From NCBI GenBank assembly GCA_008923285.1, contig WBSG01000004.1, positions 124,001-188,000 of the forward strand: a stretch of DNA of 64,000 nucleotides, read 5' to 3'. Both the position numbers and the translations under genes were made by a program. This document shows, piece after piece, positions 54,559 through 63,682 of the stretch. The notes beneath the pieces are model-generated. The model made no database searches, was not told the DNA's origin, and saw only the letters and a program-made list of their open reading frames with translations. Position 1 is the stretch's first letter; each line of letters starts with the position of its first letter. Origin of the DNA: Betaproteobacteria bacterium SCN2. Its GTDB lineage: Bacteria > Pseudomonadota > Gammaproteobacteria > Burkholderiales > Thiobacillaceae.

Positions 54559-56739
54559 CTAGGCCCCCATGACACGCTGCCTGAAGAAGGCGATCAGCTT
54601 GCTGAATGCAGACTCGGTCACCGACTCGCGGCCCATCAGCACCGCCCGGCCTGAACGCATCTTGTCGGCGAGCCGCTGCGGGCTGATGGAAAACATGTTG
54701 TGGCCGTTCATGTCGGCAAACAGGTAGTTGCCCTTGAGCCCGCTCACCCAGACCACGTTCACCCAGTTGCTGCTGCCGTCGTCATGATGGAATTGCAGCC
54801 GGTCGCCCTTTTGCAGCGATTGCGCGCAGAGGCTGAACTCGTCCTCGATCTCGGGCAGCGGCTCCGTATAGCGCGGATCGTTGATGGCGGCGTGGTCGAT
54901 CTCCTCTTCCTCCATGGGCAAATCGTCCAGCAGCGCCTCGGCTTCGGGCAGCGGCACGGTGAGCGAGCTGGGACGCACGGCATTGGCGTGCAGCGTGACC
55001 AGGCCGGCGAAGAATTTTTCCACCGCATCCCCCGGCATGCTGACCTTGTCCACCCCCTCGCGCAGGCGCTTGAGCAGGCCGGGAAGGATCCGCACCATCA
55101 TCAGTCGGCTGTCCATGTCCGGCTTGCCCTGCACGCTCCACAGCAACTCGCGCATGGTTTCGATATGCGCGGAAAGATGCGGCGAGGTCTCGCCTTCGTC
55201 GATGTACTCGCGAATCAGCAAAGGCGCCCAATGGTCGCGCAGGAACAGGGCGATGGTTTCAGGCGCGGGCTGTTCGGCGAGCGCGCGGCGGATATGGTCG
55301 CGCACCACGGTTTCGGCCATTTCGCTACGCTCGGCGCGCTGCATCTCGGCAACGCTCCCGGCCATGCCAGTCTCGAGCTCCTGCTCGCGCCTGGCCTGGA
55401 TTTCAGCCAGGGTGCTGCAGGCCTGTTCGAACACGCCGGCATCCTGATCGAACTCATCGATGATTTTCTCGATGACGGCTTCGACTTCCTCCTGCAGGGG
55501 GTCGAGCTTGCCTTCCTTGCCGGCCGGCTGCACCGCGAGCGAGGCGATCATGTCCAGCACGCGGCGGGCGGGGTGGTCGCGCTGGGTGAAGAAGCCGCGA
55601 TCCAGGATGGCCACCTTGAGCACGGGCACCTGCAGCTTGGCGATCATCTGCTTGAGGTGCTCGGGGATGGCCTGATCCTCGAACAGGTAGTCGAACAGCA
55701 TGGCCACCGCGTCGATCATCACGGTTTCGATCTGGCTCGCCGACAGCATGGCCGGGCTTTGCTGCAGCTCGCGCACCACGTTGGGGAAGCCGCCGCCGCC
55801 GGCAAGCGAACTGCGCAGATCGATCGTCACGCCACCGGGCAGGTTGAGCGCGCCGACCTGTAGCCGGTTGAGCGCTTCGAGCATGCTGATGCCCAAGAGT
55901 GCCGCACCCGCCCCCTGCCCGCCTGGCTGAGCACCGCCCATGCCGGCACCGCCGGCGCCCTGACCGGCAACCATCTTTTCGAACAATCCCAGCAATTCTG
56001 TCTGCTCTGGCTGGCGCGATTTCACGCGCCCGCTCTGGTCGGGCCGGCTACGTATGCCGGCCTTGAAATCGGGGAGAATGCCCTTGCCCAGCAGGAACCG
56101 GTTCATTTCCTGATAGATGACGGGCAGTTCCGGATACAGCACGAGGTCGAACTGGTTCAGCAGGACCAGTTGGACTTTCTGTTCGATCTTGACTCGCCCC
56201 ATGCCATCGAGCAGTGCCTCGCACAGCAGCTTGGGACCAAAGGGATTGTCGTCGGCAGCCAGTTGCGGACGTCCAAGCAGAACACCCGTTCGCGCATCCA
56301 GCCCGACCAGTTCTTCCGCGCAATTGAAGCGCAGGCGCGAACTGGACTTGTTGACGGCCAGCGTGGCCTCGTAATCGGTGTCGTCCATCAGGGAGAGTTC
56401 GGCCAGTGTCGGCTGTTGGCTCTGGCCCTGGCCTTCACCCCAGTCCGCGCTGATCGCCTGCAGCAAAGTCTGCTTGCAGGCCTGGAAGAGTTCCGTGCCC
56501 TGACGGGTGAGCAGATTAAGCGCCTGGAAGTAATAGTCGCGCGTCTCCGCCAGCGGTGCATGGTCGGCCAGGCTCAGCAGACTGCTTTCCATGGCCTCGG
56601 TCTGGCCGGACAGTTCCCGAATCACGCCGGTTGCCAGCATGTCCCTGCTTTCATGCAGAAGCTTGAGATGCTCGACGCTGATCGAATTGCGCCGGCTTTT
56701 GCTGTAATCGCTCAAATTGACAATGCCACTGTCCGACAT
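54559..56739 (-). CDS. DUF1631 family protein
   Basis: A 726-residue cytoplasmic protein of the DUF1631 family, with no signal peptide. It starts MSDSGIVNLSDYSKSRRN. Helical domains span most of the length; a glycine/alanine-rich linker (about residues 255-280) and an acidic region near residue 590-610 are visible. The C-terminal domain has LQKGDRLQFHHDDG and WVNVVWVSGLKGNYLFADMNGH, a small beta-barrel. Function unknown; I recall links to c-di-GMP or surface behaviour only loosely. It stands alone with its own terminator. Confidence 0.9.
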   Translation of the reverse strand: MSDSGIVNLSDYSKSRRNSISVEHLKLLHESRDMLATGVIRELSGQTEAMESSLLSLADHAPLAETRDYYFQALNLLTRQGTELFQACKQTLLQAISADWGEGQGQSQQPTLAELSLMDDTDYEATLAVNKSSSRLRFNCAEELVGLDARTGVLLGRPQLAADDNPFGPKLLCEALLDGMGRVKIEQKVQLVLLNQFDLVLYPELPVIYQEMNRFLLGKGILPDFKAGIRSRPDQSGRVKSRQPEQTELLGLFEKMVAGQGAGGAGMGGAQPGGQGAGAALLGISMLEALNRLQVGALNLPGGVTIDLRSSLAGGGGFPNVVRELQQSPAMLSASQIETVMIDAVAMLFDYLFEDQAIPEHLKQMIAKLQVPVLKVAILDRGFFTQRDHPARRVLDMIASLAVQPAGKEGKLDPLQEEVEAVIEKIIDEFDQDAGVFEQACSTLAEIQARREQELETGMAGSVAEMQRAERSEMAETVVRDHIRRALAEQPAPETIALFLRDHWAPLLIREYIDEGETSPHLSAHIETMRELLWSVQGKPDMDSRLMMVRILPGLLKRLREGVDKVSMPGDAVEKFFAGLVTLHANAVRPSSLTVPLPEAEALLDDLPMEEEEIDHAAINDPRYTEPLPEIEDEFSLCAQSLQKGDRLQFHHDDGSSNWVNVVWVSGLKGNYLFADMNGHNMFSISPQRLADKMRSGRAVLMGRESVTESAFSKLIAFFRQRVMGA

Positions 56740-57107
56740 TTTATTCTCCTTGGCCTACTCCTTGGGTGCAGAGCCCCGGAAAGCCAAGAATCAAGAGCAC
56801 AAGATGCTGGCGGGAATCCTGTCACGTCTGCCGTCATCCGGTCATCCCGCTATCTGGCGCATTCCAGACCGGAGATTTTGCGTCCCCGCCTCGCGACGGG
56901 TTTGCCCTTGTCAGATGCTTCCGGGAGGCTGAACAGCCCATTCCCCGATACTGCAATTACGGGTCGTGCGCAAAAAACTTGAGTTTTTCCGACACCTGCC
57001 CGCCTGATAGCCCGCACGATTTCGCCCGCACGATTTCGCCCGCCCATTTCGACCTGAAGCGGACCGTCGCGAGCGGGACATGGCCGCTCTGCCGGCAAAA
57101 CTCGAAT
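56740..57107. other. 368-bp gap between the DUF1631 gene and tRNA-Gly
   Basis: No gene supported. It holds the upstream region of the DUF1631 gene and, near 57010-57050, a short tandem repeat. Several open frames cross it on both strands but none has family motifs or a ribosome site. Confidence 0.6.
57010..57050. repeat. 14-bp tandem repeat downstream of tRNA-Gly
   Basis: GCCCGCACGATTTC at 57010-57023 and 57024-57037, then a degenerate GCCCGCCCATTTC at 57038-57050. The tRNA-Gly gene is transcribed towards it, so it lies about 60 bp past the tRNA's 3' end. No integrase is nearby. Confidence 0.75.
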
Positions 57108-57181
57108 TGGAGCGGGCGAAGGGAGTCGAACCCTCTTCATCAGCTTGGGAAGCTGAGGTAATGCCGTTATACGACGCCCGC
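57108..57181 (-). tRNA. tRNA-Gly, anticodon CCC
   Basis: 74 nt including the encoded CCA. The acceptor stem GCGGGCG pairs with CGCCCGC, followed by discriminator U and CCA. The D arm has GUAUAACGGCAUUAC, the anticodon stem-loop is UCAGC-UUCCCAA-GCUGA giving anticodon CCC, and the T arm is GAGGGUUCGACUCCC. The cloverleaf is complete. It reads GGG codons. Confidence 0.96.
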
Positions 57182-57249
57182 GTGGTAAAATTCGGCTCTT
57201 CACGTTTTGCTCGGAGCGAACTCGCATTTTAATGCTAAGTTCCTGCCAC

Positions 57250-57459
57250 ATGGAAGCATTTTGCCTGGTTATTAATGGCGAAAGCCGCACTTTTCCCGCC
57301 CCGCTTTCGGTCAGCGGGCTGATCGAGTCACTGGGCTACGCCGGCAAGCGCGTGGCCATTGAGCGCAATGGCGAGATCGTGCCGCGCAGTCGCCATGGCG
57401 AGGTCGTGCTCGAACACGGCGACCGGCTGGAAATCGTCGTTGCCGTCGGCGGCGGCTGA
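57250..57459 (+). CDS. thiS: Sulfur carrier protein ThiS
   Basis: A 69-residue ubiquitin-fold protein ending VVAVGGG, whose terminal di-glycine carries thiocarboxylate sulfur for the thiazole ring of thiamine. [29 protein letters not shown] is typical of the family. I chose [13 protein letters not shown] (57250) over the longer frame, to give the normal length. It precedes thiG by 13 bp. Confidence 0.93.
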   Translation: MEAFCLVINGESRTFPAPLSVSGLIESLGYAGKRVAIERNGEIVPRSRHGEVVLEHGDRLEIVVAVGGG

Positions 57460-57472
57460 ACTGGACACATTT

Positions 57473-58255
57473 ATGGATCAACTGGTTATTGCAGGCAAAC
57501 CCTATTCCTCGCGCTTGCTGGTGGGAACCGGCAAGTACAAGGATTTCGACGAAACCCGGCGCGCGGTGGAAGCCAGCGGCGCCGAAATTGTCACCGTCGC
57601 CATCCGCCGCACCAACATCGGCCAGGATGCCAGCCAGCCCTCGCTGCTCGACGCCCTGCCGCCATCCCGCTACACCTACCTGCCCAACACGGCCGGCTGC
57701 TACACGGCGGATGACGCCATCCGCACCCTGCGCCTCGCACGCGAACTGCTCGACGGCCACAGCCTGGTCAAGCTGGAAGTGCTGGGCGACCCGCAAAGCC
57801 TCTACCCTAATGTGGTGGAAACTCTCAAGGCGGCGGAAATCCTGGTCAAGGACGGTTTCCAGGTCATGGTCTACACCTCCGACGACCCCATCATCGCCAG
57901 GCAACTCGAAGACATCGGCTGCGTCGCCATCATGCCGCTGGCCTCGCTCATCGGTTCCGGCATGGGCATCCTCAATCCCTGGAACCTGCAGATCATCATC
58001 GACCGCATCAAGGTGCCGGTAGTGGTCGACGCCGGCGTCGGCACGGCCTCGGACGCCGCCATCGCCATGGAACTGGGCTGCGATGCGGTGCTGATGAACA
58101 CCGCCATCGCCGGCGCGCAGAATCCGGTGTTGATGGCGCAGGCCATGAAAAAGGCCGTGGAAGCCGGACGCGAGGCCTTCCTGGCCGGACGCACGCCGAA
58201 GAAAATCTACACTGCCAGCCCCAGCAGCCCCACTTCCGGCCTGATCGGCTCCTGA
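57473..58255 (+). CDS. thiG: Thiazole synthase ThiG
   Basis: A 260-residue TIM-barrel enzyme that makes the thiazole phosphate from deoxyxylulose phosphate, dehydroglycine and ThiS-thiocarboxylate. The family core is clear: [32 protein letters not shown] with the Schiff-base lysine, [13 protein letters not shown] and [20 protein letters not shown]. It follows thiS and is 2 bp before trmB. Confidence 0.97.
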   Translation: MDQLVIAGKPYSSRLLVGTGKYKDFDETRRAVEASGAEIVTVAIRRTNIGQDASQPSLLDALPPSRYTYLPNTAGCYTADDAIRTLRLARELLDGHSLVKLEVLGDPQSLYPNVVETLKAAEILVKDGFQVMVYTSDDPIIARQLEDIGCVAIMPLASLIGSGMGILNPWNLQIIIDRIKVPVVVDAGVGTASDAAIAMELGCDAVLMNTAIAGAQNPVLMAQAMKKAVEAGREAFLAGRTPKKIYTASPSSPTSGLIGS

Positions 58256-58257
58256 TC

Positions 58258-58956
58258 TTGGAAACGCCCGAACAGGACACGCGCCCGCGCCGCATCCGCA
58301 GCTATGTACTGCGCCAGGGCAGGATGTCCGAAGCCCAGCGCCGCGCCTACGAGGACGCCCTCGCGCACTGGGGCATCGCCTATGCGCCCGCGCCGCTCGA
58401 TCTTGCCGCGGCTTTTGGTCGCAACGCGCCGACCATCCTGGAAATCGGCTTCGGCATGGGCCGCACCACCGCGGAAATCGCGGCAGCGCATCCGCAGAAC
58501 AATTACCTCGGCGTTGAAGTGCATACGCCCGGGGTGGGTAGCCTGCTCAAGGAAATCCAGACGCGCGGATTGGACAACATCCGCCTCATCCAGCACGATG
58601 CCGTGGAAGTGCTGACGCACATGCTTGCCGACGGCACGCTGGCTGGCATCCACATCTATTTTCCCGACCCCTGGCCCAAGAAACGCCACCACAAGCGGCG
58701 CCTGATCCAGTCTGAACTCGTGGCCCTGCTGGTGCGGAAGCTTGCGCCCGGCGGCTATCTGCACTGCGCCACCGACTGGGAGGACTATGCCCTGCAGATG
58801 CTGGAAGTGCTGAACGCCGAGGCCGGCCTGAAGAACACCGCAGATGGTTTCGCGCCGCGCCCGCAATGGCGCCCGGTCACCAAGTTCGAGCAGCGCGGAC
58901 TCAAGCTCGGCCACGGCGTATGGGACCTGTTGTTCGAAAAACCCTTGTCTGCCTGA
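58258..58956 (+). CDS. trmB: tRNA (guanine-N7-)-methyltransferase
   Basis: A 232-residue enzyme that makes m7G46 in t[17 protein letters not shown] binds S-adenosylmethionine, [19 protein letters not shown] is the substrate site and [20 protein letters not shown] the C-terminal part. The N-terminal [15 protein letters not shown] is conserved in the family and lies before the first ATG, so translation must start upstream; the TTG at 58258, right after thiG, is the likely start. Confidence 0.95.
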   Translation: METPEQDTRPRRIRSYVLRQGRMSEAQRRAYEDALAHWGIAYAPAPLDLAAAFGRNAPTILEIGFGMGRTTAEIAAAHPQNNYLGVEVHTPGVGSLLKEIQTRGLDNIRLIQHDAVEVLTHMLADGTLAGIHIYFPDPWPKKRHHKRRLIQSELVALLVRKLAPGGYLHCATDWEDYALQMLEVLNAEAGLKNTADGFAPRPQWRPVTKFEQRGLKLGHGVWDLLFEKPLSA

Positions 58957-59090
58957 AAGCTTTACGGCCCAAGGGCAAAGGGCAAAAACCAAAAAACGAA
59001 TCAAGCGCAGAGCTCGCCAAGGGCGGCAAGAAGCCACTCCGTAGCAGACCACTTCTCTTGTTACGCGACTAGCGCCTTGATCGGGGCTGC
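58957..59090. other. Convergent gap between trmB and greB
   Basis: About 130 bp without a gene. A CGACTAG/CTAGTCG inverted repeat (about 59066-59097) overlaps the greB stop and may help end the greB transcript. No T-run is present. Confidence 0.5.
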
Positions 59091-59651
59091 CTAGTCGATC
59101 GCGCTGTAGCGCACTTCCAGGATTTCCAGTTCGCGCTTGCCGGCCGGCGTCATCAGCGTGACCGTGTCGCCCTCGCGCGCCTTCAGCAGCGTGCGCGCCA
59201 TGGGCGAAACCCAGGAGATGCGGTTTTTCGACGGCTCCGCCTCGTCGATGCCGACAATCGAATATGTCGCTTCCTCACCCAGATCGTCGAGTACGGTAAC
59301 GGTAGCGCCGAAGAATACCTGATCGGTTTCCTCGCGCACCGCCGGATCGACCACCTCTGCATTTTCCAGCCGCTTGCCGAGATAACGCAGGCGGCGGTCG
59401 ATTTCGCGCAGACGCTTCTTGCCGTAGATGTAGTCGCCGTTCTCCGAGCGATCGCCATTGCTCGCCGCCCAGGCGATGGTTTCCACCAGCTTCGGGCGCT
59501 CCTGCTTCCACAGCTGATCGAACTCGGCTTTCATGCGTGCATAGCCGGCAGGCGTCATGTAGTTCTTGACGCCTCCCGGCAGGGCGTTGACGCTTTCTGC
59601 CTCGTCGTCTTCCGGTGCTGCGTCGTTTTCCCTGGTAAAGGCTTTGCTCAT
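59091..59651 (-). CDS. greB: Transcription elongation factor GreB
   Basis: A 186-residue Gre factor that stimulates transcript cleavage in stalled RNA polymerase. The N-terminal coiled coil has MTPAGYARMKAEFDQLWKQERPKLVETIAWAASNGDRSENGDY, with the acidic tip, and the C-terminal FKBP-like domain has VTVLDDLGEEATYSIVG. GreB is favoured over GreA by YIYGKKRLREIDRR. A 30-residue charged extension precedes the coiled coil. Start MSKAFTREND at 59651 is chosen over the longer frame to 59699. Confidence 0.93.
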   Translation of the reverse strand: MSKAFTRENDAAPEDDEAESVNALPGGVKNYMTPAGYARMKAEFDQLWKQERPKLVETIAWAASNGDRSENGDYIYGKKRLREIDRRLRYLGKRLENAEVVDPAVREETDQVFFGATVTVLDDLGEEATYSIVGIDEAEPSKNRISWVSPMARTLLKAREGDTVTLMTPAGKRELEILEVRYSAID

Positions 59652-59771
59652 TGTTGGCTGTTCGATTCGATTGTGATCCTGACCATGGATCATGGACATC
59701 CGACCGCTTCCGCGCCGCGTGGTTCTGTGCCAGCAATATTGCGGGGAAACGTCAGAGGAAGAAAGGGGCCG

Positions 59772-60380
59772 CTATCTGGCGTTCTGGCGCAGGAACTGGT
59801 CGATGATGCGCAAGCGCGTGACGCTGTCGTTCATTTCCAGCAGGTCCTGCCTGACCTTGAGCTTGAACGGGAGCAGTTCCGACAGCCGGTAGCCGACCCA
59901 GACCGCGTCGTCGTAATGCGTTTGCGCCGGTTCGATCCGATTGTCCGTCAGCAGATGCTTCAGCACCTCGGCGCAGAGCCTGAGTTCACCCGGGATCGCA
60001 CGGGGTTTTTCCGCACTGACGGTCTCGGTTTCGGCAACCAGCAGGCCGCCAGGCTGGGCTTCCCAGCTGCGTGCGATATAGCGCTGCAAGCCTTCGACGA
60101 TGACATGAAATATCCCCGGCTGCGGCATGTCCCACTCGACAATGCGCGCCTCGGTGCCGACCTCGTAGGGCACTGCCGGCTCACCCACCTCGCCGCCTTC
60201 GCGAATGCCGCACACGCCGAAGGTGCTGTCGTCCTTGATGCAGGCCTTGGCGAGATCCAGATAACGCTGTTCGAAAATCTTCAGCGGCATGCGACCGCCC
60301 GGGAACAGGACCGTGGAAAGCGGAAACAGCGGCAGTGTCCGCGCCGCCGGCGTAAACAGATTGCTCAGTTTTTCAAACAT
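59772..60380 (-). CDS. LON-substrate-binding-domain protein (Lon N-terminal only)
   Basis: A 202-residue protein with the Lon substrate-binding (LON-SB) domain only: LPLFPLSTVLFPGGRMPLKIFEQRYLD and FGVCGIREGGE. The AAA and protease domains of Lon are absent. Such stand-alone proteins (formerly peptidase S16 family) are common, with unknown function. It starts 9 bp before the end of ubiX and is on the minus strand. Confidence 0.93.
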   Translation of the reverse strand: MFEKLSNLFTPAARTLPLFPLSTVLFPGGRMPLKIFEQRYLDLAKACIKDDSTFGVCGIREGGEVGEPAVPYEVGTEARIVEWDMPQPGIFHVIVEGLQRYIARSWEAQPGGLLVAETETVSAEKPRAIPGELRLCAEVLKHLLTDNRIEPAQTHYDDAVWVGYRLSELLPFKLKVRQDLLEMNDSVTRLRIIDQFLRQNAR

Positions 60381-60388
60381 TCAGGTCG

Positions 60389-61000
60389 TTATCGTGCTTC
60401 GCCCCAACGAGGAACCAGCTCGTTCTGCATGCCCAGTTGGTCAAGGATGCGCGCGACGATGAAATCGATCAGGTCTTCGATGCGCTGGGGGTGATGGTAA
60501 AAGCCCGGATTGGCAGCAAGAATAACGGCGCCGAGCCGGGAAAGCTTGAGCATGTTTTCCAGATGCAGGGCGGAAAACGGCGTTTCGCGCGGCACCAGGA
60601 TGAGCTTGCGGCCTTCCTTGAGCGTCACGTCGGCGGCGCGCTCGATGAGATTGTCCGACAGCCCCTGCGCGATCGCAGCCAGGGTGCCCATGGAACAGGG
60701 ACACACCACCATCGCCTCGCTGACGCCGCTGCCCGACGCGACCGGCGCGAACCAGTCTTCGCGCCCGAACACGCGCAGGTTCCCGGCATGCCCCGGATGA
60801 CGTTCAAGCAGCCAGTGCTCCAGTTCTGCCGGACGCGACGGCAGGGTCTGCCCCAGTTCCTGGGCCGCGACGACGTGCGCCGCCTGCGACACCAGCAGGC
60901 GAACGTGCGTACCCTGTGCGAGCAGACACTCGAGCAGGCGCAGGCCGTAGGCGAGTCCGGAGGCGCCGGTCAGCGCGAGGGTAATGGTTTTTTCAGGCAT
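60389..61000 (-). CDS. ubiX: Flavin prenyltransferase UbiX
   Basis: A 203-residue enzyme that makes prenylated FMN, the cofactor of the decarboxylase UbiD, in ubiquinone synthesis. [18 protein letters not shown] is the FMN-binding start. [44 protein letters not shown] is the family's long conserved run. I chose [12 protein letters not shown] (61000). It overlaps the Gx-transporter gene stop by a few bases. Confidence 0.96.
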   Translation of the reverse strand: MPEKTITLALTGASGLAYGLRLLECLLAQGTHVRLLVSQAAHVVAAQELGQTLPSRPAELEHWLLERHPGHAGNLRVFGREDWFAPVASGSGVSEAMVVCPCSMGTLAAIAQGLSDNLIERAADVTLKEGRKLILVPRETPFSALHLENMLKLSRLGAVILAANPGFYHHPQRIEDLIDFIVARILDQLGMQNELVPRWGEAR

Positions 61001-61535
61001 GGGACGATTGTGCGCCCGTGACGCTGTCGTCTGCAATCAGCCGGGCGACGATCAGGCCGTTCACCGCGCCGAAGACCAGCGCCGCCAGCGCGAACACCGG
61101 CACCAGCATGCCGATATCGGCCGTCGTGAAAAGCCACAGCTTGGCGAGCACAAGCTGCCCGCCGACATGCGCGAATGCCATCAGCAGCGAAAATGCCACC
61201 GGCCCGAACAGCGCACGCGGCAAATAGCGAACGAAGTAAAGCACGCCCATGCTTGCTGCGGCACCCGCGGCCGCCAGCCAGAAACCCGGCGCCAGGAAGC
61301 TCCCCAGCAGGAGGCTGGCCGCCAGCAGGCGGATGGCCATGACCCAGGCGGCGGTGGCGAAGCCATGGCGCAGCATGACAAACAGGATGACGATGTTGGC
61401 GAGCCCCGGCTTGACCCCGGGAATCGGCGTGGGCAGGGCCGCCTCGGCCAGCGAGAGGCCGACGGCCAAGGCCGCCAGCCCCGCTACCTGGCGGTCCTCC
61501 GCGGTAACGGCAAGACGGATTTCACGCGTTGCCAT
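60993..61535 (-). CDS. Gx transporter family membrane protein
   Basis: A 180-residue membrane protein with about five helices, starting [49 protein letters not shown] is the typical Gx-transporter run (the family was once named after heptaprenyl diphosphate synthase component I). Substrate is unknown. The gene starts at the stop of the NusG_II-domain gene, and such pairs are seen in many bacteria, so the two are likely partners. Confidence 0.87.
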   Translation of the reverse strand: MATREIRLAVTAEDRQVAGLAALAVGLSLAEAALPTPIPGVKPGLANIVILFVMLRHGFATAAWVMAIRLLAASLLLGSFLAPGFWLAAAGAAASMGVLYFVRYLPRALFGPVAFSLLMAFAHVGGQLVLAKLWLFTTADIGMLVPVFALAALVFGAVNGLIVARLIADDSVTGAQSSHA

Positions 61536-61912
61536 CAATAGCTCACCGTATCGAACGGCCTGTCGGCGCCGCCGACTTCGAGACTGACCTGGTTGGCCAG
61601 GCACAGCGCCGCTTCGCCGGATCGGCTGACCCAGCCCTGTTTGACGCAAACCTGCCGCGGCCCCGGATCGGCAGCCACGCGCGCGCGGCCTTGCCGCACC
61701 TCGACTCTGCTGACGCCGAGCGTGCCGGGCACCGCATAGTCGGCATCCTGGCTGAGCGCCGCCCGCACCATGAGCTTGCCCTGGGCCCGCACCAGCACGG
61801 TGTCGCCGGCCGGCCTGGACCAGGCATGGGAAAAGGAAGCTGCGGTCAGAAGACCGCCAAGGAACAGCACCAGCAGATCGCCGGGCTTGAGCAGCCGCTT
61901 AAGTGAGCTCAC
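61535..61912 (-). CDS. NusG domain II-containing membrane-anchored protein
   Basis: A 125-residue protein with one N-terminal helix (LLVLFLGGLLTAASFSHAW). The rest is a NusG-domain-II-type small beta-barrel, VLVRAQGKLMVRAALSQD and VCVKQGWVSRSGEAALCLANQVSLEV; cysteines are in QVCVKQGW and ALCLANQV. Function unknown; it is usually encoded with a Gx transporter, as here. GTG start, overlapping the rapZ end. The cysteines could form a disulfide on the periplasmic side. Confidence 0.85.
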   Translation of the reverse strand: MSSLKRLLKPGDLLVLFLGGLLTAASFSHAWSRPAGDTVLVRAQGKLMVRAALSQDADYAVPGTLGVSRVEVRQGRARVAADPGPRQVCVKQGWVSRSGEAALCLANQVSLEVGGADRPFDTVSY

Positions 61913-62738
61913 GGTGGCGCACCAGCACCTGTTCGGTTTCGCGAAACGAGCGGCCGAGCGACTCGACGAAATACACCGAACGATGCTGCCCGCCGGTACA
62001 GCCGACGGCCACCGTCAGGTAGGCACGATTGTCGCGAATGAAGCAGGGCAGCCAGCTTTCGACGAAGCTGCGGATGTCATCCAGCATTTTCATGGCGTCC
62101 GGGCTGGCCTCGATATAGGCGCGCACGGCCTCGTCCCTTCCGGTCAGCGGCCGCAGCTCCGGCACGTAATGCGGATTGGGCAGGCAGCGCACGTCGAATA
62201 CGATGTCGGCATCGAGCGGAATGCCGTGCTTGTAGCCGAAGGACTGAAACAGCAGGGTGATGCGCGAGCGGTCCTGCATGACCAGGTCCTTGATCCACAG
62301 GCACAGCGCGCTCGGTGCGAGGTCGCTGGTGTCGATGCGGTGCGCGCGGCGCATGACCTGGACCAGCCTTTCCCGCTCCAGGTCGATGGCTTCAGAAAGC
62401 GAAACCTTGTCAGAGGACAGCGGGTGCTTGCGCCGGGTCTCGGAAAAGCGCTTGACCAGGGTGGGCGTTTTCGCTTCCAGGAAGATCACGCGCACGTCGA
62501 AGCCCGCCGCCCTGAGCCGGTCGACCAGGGCCGGGAAATCGGCGAAGTCCTCGCCGCCGCGCGCATCCACGGCGATGCCGATTTTCTTCTGCCCGGCCTG
62601 CGACAAGTGCAGCACCACCTGTTCGACAAGCGACAGCGGCAGGTTGTCAATGCAGTAATAGCCGGCGTCTTCGAGCACGGCGCTGGCAATGCTCTTGCCC
62701 GAGCCCGACAGCCCGGATACCAGCACGAGCTGCATCAT
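61899..62738 (-). CDS. rapZ: RNase adapter protein RapZ
   Basis: A 279-residue nucleotide-binding protein with the Walker A GLSGSGKS at residues 9-16 and GCTGGQHRSVYFVESLG near the C-terminus, the signature of the family. RapZ guides RNase E to the sRNA GlmZ in E. coli. In this order (ptsN-hprK-rapZ) the gene belongs to the nitrogen-related PTS block. It overlaps hprK by 4 bp. Confidence 0.95.
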   Translation of the reverse strand: MMQLVLVSGLSGSGKSIASAVLEDAGYYCIDNLPLSLVEQVVLHLSQAGQKKIGIAVDARGGEDFADFPALVDRLRAAGFDVRVIFLEAKTPTLVKRFSETRRKHPLSSDKVSLSEAIDLERERLVQVMRRAHRIDTSDLAPSALCLWIKDLVMQDRSRITLLFQSFGYKHGIPLDADIVFDVRCLPNPHYVPELRPLTGRDEAVRAYIEASPDAMKMLDDIRSFVESWLPCFIRDNRAYLTVAVGCTGGQHRSVYFVESLGRSFRETEQVLVRHRELT

Positions 62739-63682
62739 GACTCCTCTTGCATGAATGCGTGCTGGCGCGCAACCAACTCGGCAGTCGGGTCGATGCCACG
62801 GCTCTTGAGAATGTGATTGCGCACCGCAACCTCCACCAGCACCGCCAGGTTGCGGCCTGCCGCCACGGGGATGCGCACCGTCAGCACGTCCAGCCCCAGA
62901 ATGTTGGTATTCGAAGCTTCCATGTCGAGGCGGTTCAGGGGTTCGCCGCCGGAACCGGGTTTCACCAGCTGGACGATGAGTTTGAGGTTTTTCTTGAACT
63001 TGACCGCGGTTTCACCGAACAGCGAACGGATATTGAGGATGCCAAGGCCACGCACTTCGAGGAAGTCGCGCAGCATCGGCGGACAGTTGCCTTCCAGCGT
63101 GTCCGGGGCGACGTGGCGGAGTTCGACAGCGTCGTCGGCAATCAGGCGATGGCCGCGCGTCACCAGCTCCAGCGCCAGTTCGCTCTTGCCGACCGCGGCT
63201 TCGCCCTGGATCAGAACACCGACGCCATTGACCTCCATGAACACGCCGTGCACGACCGTGGTTTCCGCCAGGTTCTGCATCAGGTAATGCCCCAGATGGG
63301 AAACAACCGCAGGGCTGGGGTGAGAGGAGATGAACAGGGGCGTATCGGTCCTGCTGGCGGTTTCCAGCAACACCTTGGGCGGTTCCTCGCCTTCCGCCAC
63401 TACTACCGCGGCAAGCTCTTCGGAAAAAAGATGGTGCAGCGCCTCTTCCAGCGCATCCTCGCTGAGCTTGCGCAGATAGTCCATTTCGGCGCCACCGAGC
63501 ACCTGCACGCGGTTGGGGTGGACGAGGTTCAGGTGGCCGATCGGCGCGAGGCTGGTGATGTGCAGCGCTTCCGAGGTCAGCGAGCGCCTGCCGCCGTCCT
63601 GTCCGGTGATCCAGACCAGATCCAGCGCATCGACATTTTCACGGAACAGCTTGTCTACCGTGACAATGCTCAGGCTGTCCAT
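62735..63682 (-). CDS. hprK: HPr kinase/phosphorylase
   Basis: A 315-residue bifunctional enzyme that phosphorylates a serine of the PTS protein HPr. The P-loop is GEAAVGKSELALEL near residue 157, and ADDAVELRHVAPDTLEG carries the catalytic aspartate and histidine. FLEVRGLGILNIRSLFGE is the family's conserved C-terminal signature. The N-terminal domain (1-130) is typical. It overlaps both ptsN (13 bp) and rapZ (4 bp). It suggests HPr-based signalling rather than sugar transport. Confidence 0.95.
   Translation of the reverse strand: MDSLSIVTVDKLFRENVDALDLVWITGQDGGRRSLTSEALHITSLAPIGHLNLVHPNRVQVLGGAEMDYLRKLSEDALEEALHHLFSEELAAVVVAEGEEPPKVLLETASRTDTPLFISSHPSPAVVSHLGHYLMQNLAETTVVHGVFMEVNGVGVLIQGEAAVGKSELALELVTRGHRLIADDAVELRHVAPDTLEGNCPPMLRDFLEVRGLGILNIRSLFGETAVKFKKNLKLIVQLVKPGSGGEPLNRLDMEASNTNILGLDVLTVRIPVAAGRNLAVLVEVAVRNHILKSRGIDPTAELVARQHAFMQEES

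Noticed and set aside
56740-57107. Open frames in the gap between the DUF1631 gene and tRNA-Gly
   Set aside because: They are short or overlap on both strands, show no ribosome site, no family pattern and no conserved start, so none is reported as a gene.
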